Virus record (IMG/VR): IMGVR_UViG_3300025362_000011
Span: 1 to 49,538 of that record
Origin: a virus
DNA length: 49,538 nt
Strand: one strand, 5' to 3'
The notes under the pieces were generated by a model. That model did not search any database. It was not told where the DNA came from and saw nothing but the letters and a program-made list of their open reading frames with translations. The position numbers and the translations under genes were made by a program. Shown one piece after another: positions 1 through 8,332 of the stretch. Numbering within the stretch: position 1 is the stretch's first letter; the number at the start of each line of letters is the position of its first letter.

Positions 1-2
1 CA

Positions 3-320
3 GCTAAACATGAGAATACAGATGTAAACGAACTTAAAATAAAACAATCAAATGTTGATACATCTAAAGTAAAACGAGCACAGGCTAATTCAGTTCAAGA
101 ACAAATGAATGATGCAACAGCTACTGTTAAAGCTTCTCAATCTATGAATAAAAATATGAAGGATGCCAGTAAAGATTCAGCTAATGTAATAGCATCTACT
201 GTTGTTAATAATAATAATAGTAATAGTAACTCATCAAGTGTATCAGGTGGCGGTGGTGGTGCAACACCGGATAAATACTGGAAGAATATTGATTCTATTT
301 TAGGTGGAAATGTAATTTAA
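3..320 (+). CDS. C-terminal part of a hydrophilic phage protein (5' end outside window)
   Basis: The frame is open from the first bases of the window, so the ATG at 105 is probably internal and the true start lies to the left. The visible part is rich in Lys, Asn, Gln, Ser and Ala, with no membrane segment. It ends with an Asn/Ser-rich stretch, a run of five glycines and a short ordered-looking tail (TPDKYWKNIDSILGGNVI). Low complexity followed by a short tail suggests a linker and a docking peptide. The next gene starts 9 nt after its stop and encodes a probable virion protein, so this is likely part of the same structural operon. No family recognised. Confidence 0.6.
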   Translation, partial: AKHENTDVNELKIKQSNVDTSKVKRAQANSVQEQMNDATATVKASQSMNKNMKDASKDSANVIASTVVNNNNSNSNSSSVSGGGGGATPDKYWKNIDSILGGNVI

Positions 321-329
321 GGAATAATT

Positions 330-1532
330 ATGGCTTTAATAATACCCCCAATTATCGGATGGCCGGGAGCTATCGCTGGAGATGTAGTAGGACAACCTGG
401 TTCATCTATGCATGAACACATTATTCGAACTTTAAATTTAGCTTATATGCAACCTAGAACAATTCAAAATAGTGGTGGAACTGAAATATGGAAATCAGTA
501 TCAGCTATGTCTGGTGATAAAGAAGGTGGCAGTAGTGAATTTGATAAATATTTATTAGATGGTAGTGGAATAACAGGACGAGAAGTATTTTCAGGAAATC
601 CTGGTGGGCTAACAGTTGCATTTCAGCACATGTCTCCAGTTTCAGAATCATATTCTAATGAGTTCTCTCAGAATTCAATTTTAGCAGGTATGCAATCAGG
701 AAATCAATTATTACAAGATGCTGGTATGTTATATGGTGGAGCTAGTGGTGGTGGTGGATGGGATGCATTGAAGAAGAAAGCTCCTGGTGTTATGAAGACA
801 GCAGAAGATTTTCTGCAACAAGGAGAAGACATTGCTGGTAAAATTGGTGGGTCTGGCGGGCAGAAATTTGCAAATACTATGACCACAATGTTGAAAAAAT
901 TTGACCATAAAATTGATTTTCCTATGATGTGGCGTGGATCATCTTTTAGTACATCTTATAATTTAATGATCAGATTATATAATCCAATACCTGCAAGTGA
1001 TGATTATTATCAAAGATTGATTGTTGCTCCTTTAGTAGCTTTATTATCATTCGTATGTCCTCGAAGTAATGATGGTAAAACATGGACTTATCCATTTATT
1101 ATGAAATTTGATATTCCTGGTAGAGCTCATTTGACATCAGCATTCTGTTCTAGTCTATCTGTAGTAAAGGGTGGAGATGTTAACGATATAGCTTATTCAT
1201 CAAGACCAAACATTGTAGATATCAACATGACGATCAATCCAGTACATTCAGTAAAATTAAATAGTAAGAGAAATGTTGTTGGTGATGCTCCCACTTTAAG
1301 AAAAGAAATAGATCAAACTTTAATGACTCAGATTGAAAAACCTCTAATGCCTGGGACGGATTTCCCCGCAGGAAAACCTGGTTCCGGAACACCCGCCCAA
1401 AATGGACCCGTGAATACTGGCCCATCAATTAATCCTCCTGCACCATCAAGATCCCAAACTGCACAACAGGCAGCTGCAGTAAATGGTCTAACTAGTGCAT
1501 TAGTAGCAAATGCTTTAACTCTACCCTCTTAA
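330..1532 (+). CDS. Probable virion (tail/baseplate) structural protein
   Basis: A 400-residue protein with an SD-like AAGGAAT ahead of its ATG. The N-terminal half is Gly/Ser/Met-rich, with a GGASGGGG stretch near residue 135. The middle, about residues 200-320, looks like an ordered beta-rich domain (FSTSYNLMIRLYNPIP, then MKFDIPGRAHLTSAFCSS, then RPNIVDINMTINPV). The C-terminal 60 residues are Pro/Ala/Gly-rich and probably disordered. A phrase of the type 'PNIVDINMTI' is common in tail-tube-like and baseplate proteins of large myoviruses, so a gp48/gp54-like tube-cap role is possible, but this is inference. It converges with the next gene, with 14 nt between the stops. Confidence 0.5.
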   Translation: MALIIPPIIGWPGAIAGDVVGQPGSSMHEHIIRTLNLAYMQPRTIQNSGGTEIWKSVSAMSGDKEGGSSEFDKYLLDGSGITGREVFSGNPGGLTVAFQHMSPVSESYSNEFSQNSILAGMQSGNQLLQDAGMLYGGASGGGGWDALKKKAPGVMKTAEDFLQQGEDIAGKIGGSGGQKFANTMTTMLKKFDHKIDFPMMWRGSSFSTSYNLMIRLYNPIPASDDYYQRLIVAPLVALLSFVCPRSNDGKTWTYPFIMKFDIPGRAHLTSAFCSSLSVVKGGDVNDIAYSSRPNIVDINMTINPVHSVKLNSKRNVVGDAPTLRKEIDQTLMTQIEKPLMPGTDFPAGKPGSGTPAQNGPVNTGPSINPPAPSRSQTAQQAAAVNGLTSALVANALTLPS

Positions 1533-1546
1533 AAACTCCTAAAAGT

Positions 1547-2698
1547 CTACATATAATTCCTGATATAAAAGGCAAAGTAATAGGCGATAAAGTTCCTTGA
1601 GATGGACTTTGATTGGATTGAAAGTCCATTATACCAATCATCTAAATTCAGATGTTCAATGACCTTCATATGTATTTCGCTAACAGTCTTTTTGAAATAT
1701 ACAGTCTTTTTAGTGACTTTAATTGACATTAGTTTTTGGACATAATCTATAAATTGCATTTTCTGAATTAATGAAATATCTTTAATATCTTTAACTAATA
1801 GGAATATTGCCGTATTGACTTGTTCAGAGAACATAGGATTTGATAGAATTTTAGAATATTCAATAGATAATTTTTTATTAAATTTTATCAATTGTGATGC
1901 TTTAACTGATGCATTTTGATCAACTTTTCCATACACACACATATCTAAAGAAATTCGACCAACAAATATTCTCAGTTTTTCTTCATGGCTTCTATCATAA
2001 TCCATTTCTTCTTTTGATTTAGTTAATTGATCTTTATCATCTCTGGCAGCATAATAATGTTTAAAGAAACTTCTCATAGATTGACCTAATCTTGATCGAA
2101 TTTCAATAATCATTGTTGCTATCTTATCAGTATCATCTTCAATTAATGCATTCATATACTTTCTAAGAATAACTCTTGAATAATACATTATGCTATTTGG
2201 GATAGTCTTTTGTTTTGAAAACATGTGATTTTTTGATAATCGATCAAGTGCAGATTGAAAGTAGTTGTTATTACATATCTTAGTGTGAGAACCTCTCGGG
2301 GTAGTCCCTTTATATAAAAGACTAGTGTAATACTTCAAAGAAAATAAATGAAATGTAGATTCAGCACCTGCCAAATCTTTATTTTTTAAAAAATCTTGAA
2401 CGATCAATATTAACAATATTGTGTATGGATCATATAACATTCGAGATTTTATTTTATTTCCAATTTTATCAAATGTAAATTTCTCTTTAGCATACTTAAC
2501 TAAATTCTTTTCACGACTTTTTGTCATATGAAGCAAATCTCGATATAACTTGGAATTTTTGGAAACCTTTGGATAATAACATGGCTCAACCATATTTGAA
2601 AATTCTTCACTGATAACTTTAAGAATATATCTATGAAGTTTAGAATGATCTAATTGAGATATCACTTCTGATGAATTTAGAGAAACTAATTTTACCAT
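1547..2698 (-). CDS. Hypothetical protein, helical, basic
   Basis: A 383-residue protein rich in Lys, Ser, Tyr and Ile that appears mostly alpha-helical. No nucleotide-binding, metal-binding or membrane motif is visible. The ATG is preceded by AAAGGA, and a late-promoter-like element lies only 16 nt upstream (2714-2726). Together with its position next to the tail cluster this fits a late-expressed virion or assembly protein, but I do not recognise the family. Confidence 0.55.
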   Translation of the reverse strand: MVKLVSLNSSEVISQLDHSKLHRYILKVISEEFSNMVEPCYYPKVSKNSKLYRDLLHMTKSREKNLVKYAKEKFTFDKIGNKIKSRMLYDPYTILLILIVQDFLKNKDLAGAESTFHLFSLKYYTSLLYKGTTPRGSHTKICNNNYFQSALDRLSKNHMFSKQKTIPNSIMYYSRVILRKYMNALIEDDTDKIATMIIEIRSRLGQSMRSFFKHYYAARDDKDQLTKSKEEMDYDRSHEEKLRIFVGRISLDMCVYGKVDQNASVKASQLIKFNKKLSIEYSKILSNPMFSEQVNTAIFLLVKDIKDISLIQKMQFIDYVQKLMSIKVTKKTVYFKKTVSEIHMKVIEHLNLDDWYNGLSIQSKSISRNFIAYYFAFYIRNYM

Positions 2699-2713
2699 TA
2701 CAAATCCTTTACA

Positions 2714-2726
2714 TTTTAATTTATTC
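2714..2726 (-). promoter_or_regulatory. Late-promoter-like element (exact GAATAAATTAAAA)
   Basis: On the minus strand the sequence is GAATAAATTAAAA, 16 nt before the ATG of the gene ending at 1547. Identical 13-mers occur at 12388-12400, 14919-14931 and 31922-31934, each upstream of a gene. A -10-only element without a recognisable -35 resembles the T4 late promoter design. The leader would be very short here. Confidence 0.55.
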
Positions 2727-2760
2727 TAAATTCCTATACATTAGTTCTTATAATTATTAT

Positions 2761-2775
2761 GAATAAAATATAAAA
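2761..2775 (+). promoter_or_regulatory. Promoter-like element of endonuclease cassette 1
   Basis: GAATAAAATATAAAA ends 25 nt before the start of the small ORF at 2800. The same 15-mer ends exactly 25 nt before the small ORF of cassette 3 (27879-27893), and the spacer is also similar (TATG..., then TATGGAG as the ribosome binding site). It looks like a variant of the GAAYAAATTAAAA family. Confidence 0.55.
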
Positions 2776-2799
2776 GTATGATAGTATGGAGAATTGATT

Positions 2800-2949
2800 A
2801 TGAGTGAAAATAACGAAACTACGATTGGTGTTAAACGAATAACTAGAGATGAATTAAAGATCATATCTATCAGAAGTGGGAAAAAATTATATGAATTGAT
2901 CGATGAATCAGTAGATTTATTAAAGGCTAAATATGGAATAAGACTATGA
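2800..2949 (+). CDS. Small ribbon-helix-helix-like protein of endonuclease cassette 1
   Basis: A 49-codon ORF with a GGAG ribosome binding site 8 nt before its ATG. The layout fits an Arc/MetJ-type ribbon-helix-helix protein: a short strand (TTIGVKRIT), a first helix (RDELKIISIRSG) and a second helix (KLYELIDESVDLLKAKYG). Such proteins bind DNA as dimers and often repress their own operon. Its stop overlaps the start of the endonuclease gene (ATGA), so the two are probably translationally coupled. Close homologues occupy the same place in the cassettes at 12484 and 27918. The fold is inferred from the pattern only. Confidence 0.65.
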   Translation: MSENNETTIGVKRITRDELKIISIRSGKKLYELIDESVDLLKAKYGIRL

Positions 2950-3872
2950 ATCAATTATGTGAATGTGGTTGTGGGGATAGAGTTAAGAGTAAGACTGCTC
3001 GTTTTATTCGTGGGCATAGTAATCGATCACTTGAAATTAAAGCTAAGAAAAAAGAATCTTATCGTCTTCATTATGGAGTAGAGCATCCGATGCATATCCA
3101 AGATGTAAAGGATAAAGTAAGAGATACTACAATTAAAAATCATGGAGCTATAGGGTATGCAAGTGATGAATTAATGCAGAAGAGTAAAGATAAGACTCTT
3201 GAACGGTATGGGGTTGAATTTGCCAGTCAATCTAATGAATTTCAAGATAAAGTAAAAGTGACTTGTCTTGGACGATATGGGGTTGAATCATGGCATCAAT
3301 CAGAAGAGATTAAAGAAAAGAAGAGAAAAACCTGTCTTAAACATTATGGCGTGGATAGCCCATTAAGATCTAAAATAATTCAGGAAAAAACTAAAGCTAC
3401 TTGTTTGAAAAAATACGGGGTTGACAATCCATCAAAAGATCCAGTTATCGTTCAAAAGATAAGATTGAAAACACTTCAAAGAATTGAAGATCAATTATTG
3501 AATGGTGAGCCATTAATGCCATGTATAGGTACAGATGAAAGAAACTGTTTAAATGAACTAGATTCTCACACAAAATATACAATATTAAAAAATGATCCAA
3601 TGGTGTGCAGAGAAATTAGAAGATATCCAGATGGCTATATTAAAAAATTAAATCTAATTATTGAGTTTGATGAACGTCATCATTTTATTGATGAATGGGA
3701 AACATTGAATGAAAAAGATATTCAACGGCAAACCGAAATCGCTGAATATCTTAATTGTAGATTTTTTAGAATTAAACAACATGACTGGTTGAATGATCCA
3801 GAAAAAGTTATTCAAGAGTTTAAAGAAGTTATTTTACTATCTCAATCTGAATCCCATCGTCTTGCACGTTAG
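2946..3872 (+). CDS. Putative homing endonuclease, KYGV-repeat / EDxHD (Vsr-like) type, cassette 1
   Basis: A 308-residue protein. Residues 3-26 form a Cys/His-rich head (LCECGCG...H). Residues about 38-175 carry six repeats of the 'RYGVEFASQS' type, each with a charged helix, likely DNA-reading modules. The C-terminal domain has RRYPDGYIKKLNLIIEFDERHHF near residues 220-245, which matches the D...E...HH layout of EDxHD/Vsr-like nucleases such as I-Bth0305I. The gene is on the opposite strand to the surrounding tail genes, follows a small RHH-like ORF by ATGA overlap, and its last 44 nt overlap the 3' end of the gp6-like gene tail to tail. That fits insertion of a selfish element between structural genes. 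Confidence 0.75.
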   Translation: MNQLCECGCGDRVKSKTARFIRGHSNRSLEIKAKKKESYRLHYGVEHPMHIQDVKDKVRDTTIKNHGAIGYASDELMQKSKDKTLERYGVEFASQSNEFQDKVKVTCLGRYGVESWHQSEEIKEKKRKTCLKHYGVDSPLRSKIIQEKTKATCLKKYGVDNPSKDPVIVQKIRLKTLQRIEDQLLNGEPLMPCIGTDERNCLNELDSHTKYTILKNDPMVCREIRRYPDGYIKKLNLIIEFDERHHFIDEWETLNEKDIQRQTEIAEYLNCRFFRIKQHDWLNDPEKVIQEFKEVILLSQSESHRLAR

Positions 3873-6800
3873 ACGAATAATTTCTATCATTAGACACCGC
3901 CCCCACATATTGGGGTGTATAGTCAATAATTTGAGCTTGAGTTAGATCTTTAATATCATAGTTAAAACGAATATCTACTTCAGGTTTTCTAACTTCACAG
4001 TATTGAACACCGGGAATTTGTCTAACAACAGTCAATATTTCTGATCGGTCAAGATTTTTATGAATACCCATAAATGGAGAAAAATGATCAATTAATTCTC
4101 GTTTAATTAAATTTTTCATAACATCTCCACTGGATGTATAATTCGCATCTAGTTCAATTTTTAAATCTATTATCAAAGGGATACTAAATTCTTGAACATC
4201 TTTCCAATTATATCCATCATAAACTAAAGTTTTCTCATCATGAACTGAATCATATTCATCTTCAATTCTAACATACATACCTTTAGATGGCTTAGTTAGA
4301 TACCATCCAACACCTTCATAATACTCAGCTATATAACCAAGATAACTACTAAGATCTCGTCCAATTGCTTCATATGATGGAACTATGCCATTTACTATAT
4401 ATTTATCAGCATCTATTGATGGCGTAGAAGATGATGAAGATGAACTATTATAAAATTCAGAACTCCATTCTATTCCAGTTGGATTTTCCCAACTAAATGG
4501 AGTTCTAAATCTACTCTTGATTGTATGATCTATCGGATTGAATTTCAGATTATTCAATTTTCCATAAGTATCTGGAAATTTAACATTAATAAAATCTGTA
4601 AGCATCTTCTTATCTTCTAAATTCAGATTAGATATCAAAGTCTGCATCACAGTTGATTCAAAACTACTAGAAGAATCATCTGCTCTTTTAGCCAATTCAT
4701 CCAAATAACTAGATAATATAACTGGAACGTTATGAAGAGAATATCTAAGATAATCATGGTATTCTCCATCCCAAGTATGGGTTTCAGATATAGTACTCAT
4801 CATTACATCACTGAGATCTTTACGAGCCATTACATCAGTATAATACTTAGTTAATGGTTGCCATGCAGTAAATTGATCTGGATCATCATCAATCTCAGTA
4901 TCTGTTAAATCTAAAATATTACCATCTTCATCAACATACCGGCCATTAGTGTTACGTCTCAAAGCATCAGCTTCAATACTGAATTCATATCTCTGTATTC
5001 CAGATGGCACATTTAAATAATTAGGAATTTCAAATTCAAACCATTCATACCCTTCACCATTTTCAATATTAGGATTCGCAGGATATGAGGCAACTTGATT
5101 GTATACTTGATTCGAATCCCATTTAGTAACCATTTTACATCTATAATCACTAATGAAATAATCGGATTGTACATCTTGCGGAATATGATTTACGTTAACT
5201 CTAATTCGAACTGGATAAGTATGAGTACCATCATATACTGATGTAGAATCTCCACTCTCATCTATTATAACATCAAAATCAACACCAGTTACTGGAATGT
5301 ATGAATATTGTTGATAGAAAGATGGATCTAATTGAGTATATAATATTGTTGGAGTCCCTTTAATTGTTTGTAATATATAATCATAAGAACCAATCTTAGA
5401 GTTTCGATTTAGTGTTATATTAAATAATGTTTTATATGATTCATCATCGATCATTACATTACTAGTTCTCATAATAGTATATTCATCATTTTCATTAAAT
5501 TCTAAATCATCAAAATTTAGTTTTGCATTTCGAGTTGGAACGATTTGTGGAAGATATTCCTCATCATGATATTGGAGAAGAATGAAAGCCATAATTTCAT
5601 TCACTTTGATATCACTTCTTTTAAGCAATGGATATGCTTCAACTGTTGGGAATGACGATCCCATGATAGTATTAATATCATCATAGTCCATTTCTGATAC
5701 TAATTTTCCTTTTGATCTCAAGTTAACAATAGCATTTCTTTTTATCTCTGGTAGGGTTGGAGTATTTTCACCACCATGCGAATGAATCGGATTACTAATC
5801 TGATATGATATCATATGGGATTTCGTAGTTATATCACTTGAAGTTGTATTTCCATCTGAATCATAACGAGCGGTAACTGAATAGGATAATGGACTTCCAG
5901 TAGTTACACTATTTGGAATTACATGACCATTCTCACCTTGAGTTATATACATCTCAATTGTGATTGCAGCATTTTGAATCGGTTGTCTTCCAACTACACC
6001 ATTCCCAAAGAAAATTTCACATTGATTAATTCCAGAAACAAGAACAAATTGTTGACTATTTGAAGATAAAGTATATATTCCTTGGCTCGATTCTGTCCAT
6101 TCATTCCATGTATACCAATTCCCATCTCTACCACCAATATTAGATTGCTGTTGATCTTCTGGATTAAAATCTTGCGAATTAATAGAATCTAAAGGAATCT
6201 TTTCTCCAACACCAGGTTCCATTACCCATAGTCTAAATCCACTAATCATTCCATCAAATGTGAATTTTTTTGAGTAAAATTGATATGGTTGGATAGTCTC
6301 GGGGATTAAAAATTGTTCAATGGTTCTTTCATGTTGAGTAAAGGATAATGAGAATGATGCATATAATAAACCATCTGTTTCACTTACAAATATTGGACGA
6401 TAAAATCCATCACTATCTCTAACAGATAAAGCTGAGTTATTTACAACAACTCCCCTAGCAGCTGAACTACTAATAAATTTGGTTTTATCATAATCAAATC
6501 TAGCAGATGGAACATTTATCCCACTCGAATCCACTAAGAAAGGTATATCATTAGCTTTAGCTATAAAATCATTGGGAATTGTAAAGGTTACATCTGGTGA
6601 ATTGAATGTTAATGGAAATGTTAACATGATATCTACTTTTGATGCAGTAGCTTTAGGAACCTCATATCCAATCCATCTTGCTAGATTATATACTGATTCT
6701 TGTAACTGAGCCTCAACAAAGAAAAATTCTCTATAAATCATTGAATCGTAGAATAAATGATTGGCAGTAAGAATAGATAAAACATCAACAATATAAGACA

Positions 6801-6942
6801 TCACACTAGTTTTATAAAAATCAACTGTTTTTAATTCAAGATATTCTTGAGAAAAATCAATTAACTGACGTCTTATTCGTTCCCGTGAAGTATATATATT
6901 AACTCCGGTACCCACTAATTGGTTGAAATTATCGAGATCCAT
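3829..6942 (-). CDS. Baseplate wedge protein, T4 gp6-like (baseplate J-like)
   Basis: A 1037-residue protein. The N-terminal region has the pattern typical of gp6-type wedge proteins: a helix reading DFYKTSVMSYIVDVLSILTANH, followed by FFFVEAQLQESVYNLARWIGY near residues 70-95. In T4, gp6 forms the inner ring of the wedge and drives sheath-contraction signalling. Here it is longer than T4 gp6 (about 660 residues), with extra beta-rich inserts and two serine runs near residues 760 and 840. It is the last gene of a run with the gp25-like gene and one more wedge gene. Its 3' end overlaps the convergent endonuclease gene by 44 nt, so its final residues may differ from relatives. Confidence 0.8.
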   Translation of the reverse strand: MDLDNFNQLVGTGVNIYTSRERIRRQLIDFSQEYLELKTVDFYKTSVMSYIVDVLSILTANHLFYDSMIYREFFFVEAQLQESVYNLARWIGYEVPKATASKVDIMLTFPLTFNSPDVTFTIPNDFIAKANDIPFLVDSSGINVPSARFDYDKTKFISSSAARGVVVNNSALSVRDSDGFYRPIFVSETDGLLYASFSLSFTQHERTIEQFLIPETIQPYQFYSKKFTFDGMISGFRLWVMEPGVGEKIPLDSINSQDFNPEDQQQSNIGGRDGNWYTWNEWTESSQGIYTLSSNSQQFVLVSGINQCEIFFGNGVVGRQPIQNAAITIEMYITQGENGHVIPNSVTTGSPLSYSVTARYDSDGNTTSSDITTKSHMISYQISNPIHSHGGENTPTLPEIKRNAIVNLRSKGKLVSEMDYDDINTIMGSSFPTVEAYPLLKRSDIKVNEIMAFILLQYHDEEYLPQIVPTRNAKLNFDDLEFNENDEYTIMRTSNVMIDDESYKTLFNITLNRNSKIGSYDYILQTIKGTPTILYTQLDPSFYQQYSYIPVTGVDFDVIIDESGDSTSVYDGTHTYPVRIRVNVNHIPQDVQSDYFISDYRCKMVTKWDSNQVYNQVASYPANPNIENGEGYEWFEFEIPNYLNVPSGIQRYEFSIEADALRRNTNGRYVDEDGNILDLTDTEIDDDPDQFTAWQPLTKYYTDVMARKDLSDVMMSTISETHTWDGEYHDYLRYSLHNVPVILSSYLDELAKRADDSSSSFESTVMQTLISNLNLEDKKMLTDFINVKFPDTYGKLNNLKFNPIDHTIKSRFRTPFSWENPTGIEWSSEFYNSSSSSSSTPSIDADKYIVNGIVPSYEAIGRDLSSYLGYIAEYYEGVGWYLTKPSKGMYVRIEDEYDSVHDEKTLVYDGYNWKDVQEFSIPLIIDLKIELDANYTSSGDVMKNLIKRELIDHFSPFMGIHKNLDRSEILTVVRQIPGVQYCEVRKPEVDIRFNYDIKDLTQAQIIDYTPQYVGAVSNDRNYSSNVQDDGIQIEIVK

Positions 6943-6953
6943 AATAAATCCTT

Positions 6954-7634
6954 TTATATTTGTTCAGGAACATTGTCCACATATAATCCAATCTGATCCT
7001 TAAAATAATTGTTTATGGATAGATTTGCATTTTTAACTCGTTGCTTAGTTAGATGAATAGCATCAGATGTTCTATATATTTTTTTTTCATAATCAACAAA
7101 TGTATAGTTACCACTCAGCTGCTGATCAATTCTTTCTTTTGATATAGAACTTCCTTTAAGTGTCAATTTCCAAAATGTTATATTTGTTGATGATGCCTTC
7201 TCTAAATTGATGACCTCATATGTTGGTGTATATGCTTGAAATGGATTTTGTCTCTGTTGGATTTGATCGTAAACAATATAATCATGAATCATTGGTCTAA
7301 ATTCATATGAAGATGGGATAAATAAAGTAGTCTGTTTATCCTGGAAACCAACTCCTCTTTCATCAGCATTTAAATTAAAACTAATTTGTTCCATATTATA
7401 TACTGGAAGTGTTAATATCTTTTGCCATAAATATCCAGAAAGATCACCAATAGCTTCATATGTTCCACCCATTAACAGTTCATCATCTTTAACACTATTC
7501 GGTAAATCTAAATGATAATATGTTATAGGTAATCGAATACCAGAAGTTGCATAATATTGGTATAATAACTCAAAATAATCTAAGGGATATTCATTTAATT
7601 GAACCCATTTTTGACTATACATTATTTTAGACAT
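6954..7634 (-). CDS. Baseplate protein between gp25-like and gp6-like genes
   Basis: A 226-residue protein with many Tyr, Gln and Asn residues and mixed alpha/beta character. No cysteines or membrane segments. Its start codon overlaps the stop of the gp25-like gene by 1 nt and its stop lies 11 nt before the gp6-like gene, so the three are almost certainly co-translated and likely part of the same wedge. By position it could fill the gp53 role (wedge locking), but I see no clear gp53 sequence signature. The assignment to the baseplate is by context. Confidence 0.6.
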   Translation of the reverse strand: MSKIMYSQKWVQLNEYPLDYFELLYQYYATSGIRLPITYYHLDLPNSVKDDELLMGGTYEAIGDLSGYLWQKILTLPVYNMEQISFNLNADERGVGFQDKQTTLFIPSSYEFRPMIHDYIVYDQIQQRQNPFQAYTPTYEVINLEKASSTNITFWKLTLKGSSISKERIDQQLSGNYTFVDYEKKIYRTSDAIHLTKQRVKNANLSINNYFKDQIGLYVDNVPEQI

Positions 7635-8092
7635 TATTTTAGCCCCGCTGATATATCATCTTCAAGTCCAAACATTCGATCATTTCCATTAAATGTAACT
7701 GAAACCAATCCAGTGATACCATCTCGTTCTATATCAACATGTATTATAACAGTCTTTCCATCTGAGCTATAATTAGATTTAACGTTAGTAATAGTAACAC
7801 GATCTTCAAATTGTTCTATTCTTTCAGTGACTTCATATTCAATTTCATCTTGGGTAATCCTATCAGCCATTTCAAATAATTTCTTAAATAACAATGACCC
7901 ATAAGTTGGATCAAATGGATAATGTCCTAGAGGGGTTAATAATAAAGTTCGAATAGATAAAATAACAACATCGATTCCACTGATTCTTTGAAAATCACCA
8001 GTGGAATCAATAACAGGTGCATAATCATAAATTTGATTAACTTTACCATTTATTTGATTCTGGAAAAAATTATATTGGTCGAGATCTGACAT
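7634..8092 (-). CDS. Baseplate wedge protein, T4 gp25-like
   Basis: A 152-residue protein of the gp25/W-like wedge family, usually 130-150 residues. It has the conserved core: SIRTLLLTPLGHYPFDPTYGS (residues 47-67), then the helix LFEMADRITQDEIEYEVTERIEQFEDRV and a terminal beta-sheet. In T4 gp25 joins the gp6/gp53 wedge core and connects it to the sheath initiation ring. An SD (AAGGAG) lies ahead of the ATG and a promoter-like element (8113-8125) lies 21 nt upstream, inside the end of the chaperone extension frame. Confidence 0.85.
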   Translation of the reverse strand: MSDLDQYNFFQNQINGKVNQIYDYAPVIDSTGDFQRISGIDVVILSIRTLLLTPLGHYPFDPTYGSLLFKKLFEMADRITQDEIEYEVTERIEQFEDRVTITNVKSNYSSDGKTVIIHVDIERDGITGLVSVTFNGNDRMFGLEDDISAGLK

Positions 8093-8107
8093 AGGCTGTA
8101 CTCCTTA

Positions 8108-8332
8108 CTATACTTTAATTTGTTCTAAACTATCAGCCTTTGCTTTCTCTCGATCCTGATCAAACTTAATTTTCCATGTGAGATATTGTTCAAGTCGATT
8201 GACAGGCATGACCATAACTTCTGACCATGACATTTTTCCCAATTCCATAGCCAGGAAAACATTTTCTCTAAAACGTTTTTCATAGCTGTCCTGAAATTCC
8301 TCACTGATAGATTGAGCGAAAAAACTGACGAA
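8108..8332 (-). CDS. Frameshift extension of the baseplate chaperone (no own start codon)
   Basis: A reading frame open from just upstream of the end of the chaperone gene to a TAG at 8108-8110. It has no sensible ATG near its beginning, yet the last 64 codons look strongly coding (EEFQDSYEKRFRENVFLAM, then MSWSEVMVMPVNRLEQYL, then WKIKFDQDREK). It lies in the +1 frame relative to the chaperone, and the frames are joined by a run of six T (minus strand) at 8319-8324 inside codons for ...RQFF. Tail assembly chaperones of many phages are made as a short and a frameshifted long form, which this layout fits. Alternatives are a homopolymer sequencing error, or initiation at an internal ATG giving about 46 residues. 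Confidence 0.55.
   Translation of the reverse strand, partial: FVSFFAQSISEEFQDSYEKRFRENVFLAMELGKMSWSEVMVMPVNRLEQYLTWKIKFDQDREKAKADSLEQIKV
8113..8125 (-). promoter_or_regulatory. Promoter-like element before the gp25-like gene (GAACAAATTAAAG)
   Basis: Matches the late-promoter-like consensus with C at position 4 and a final G. It sits 21 nt before the gp25-like start. It also lies within the codons of the frameshift extension, so coding constraint could explain part of the match. Confidence 0.35.

Noticed and set aside
8110-8280. 52-codon frame MKNVLEKMFSW... with a good AGGA spacing
   Set aside because: Composition is shadow-like and the same bases encode the more convincing chaperone extension frame; not listed as a gene.
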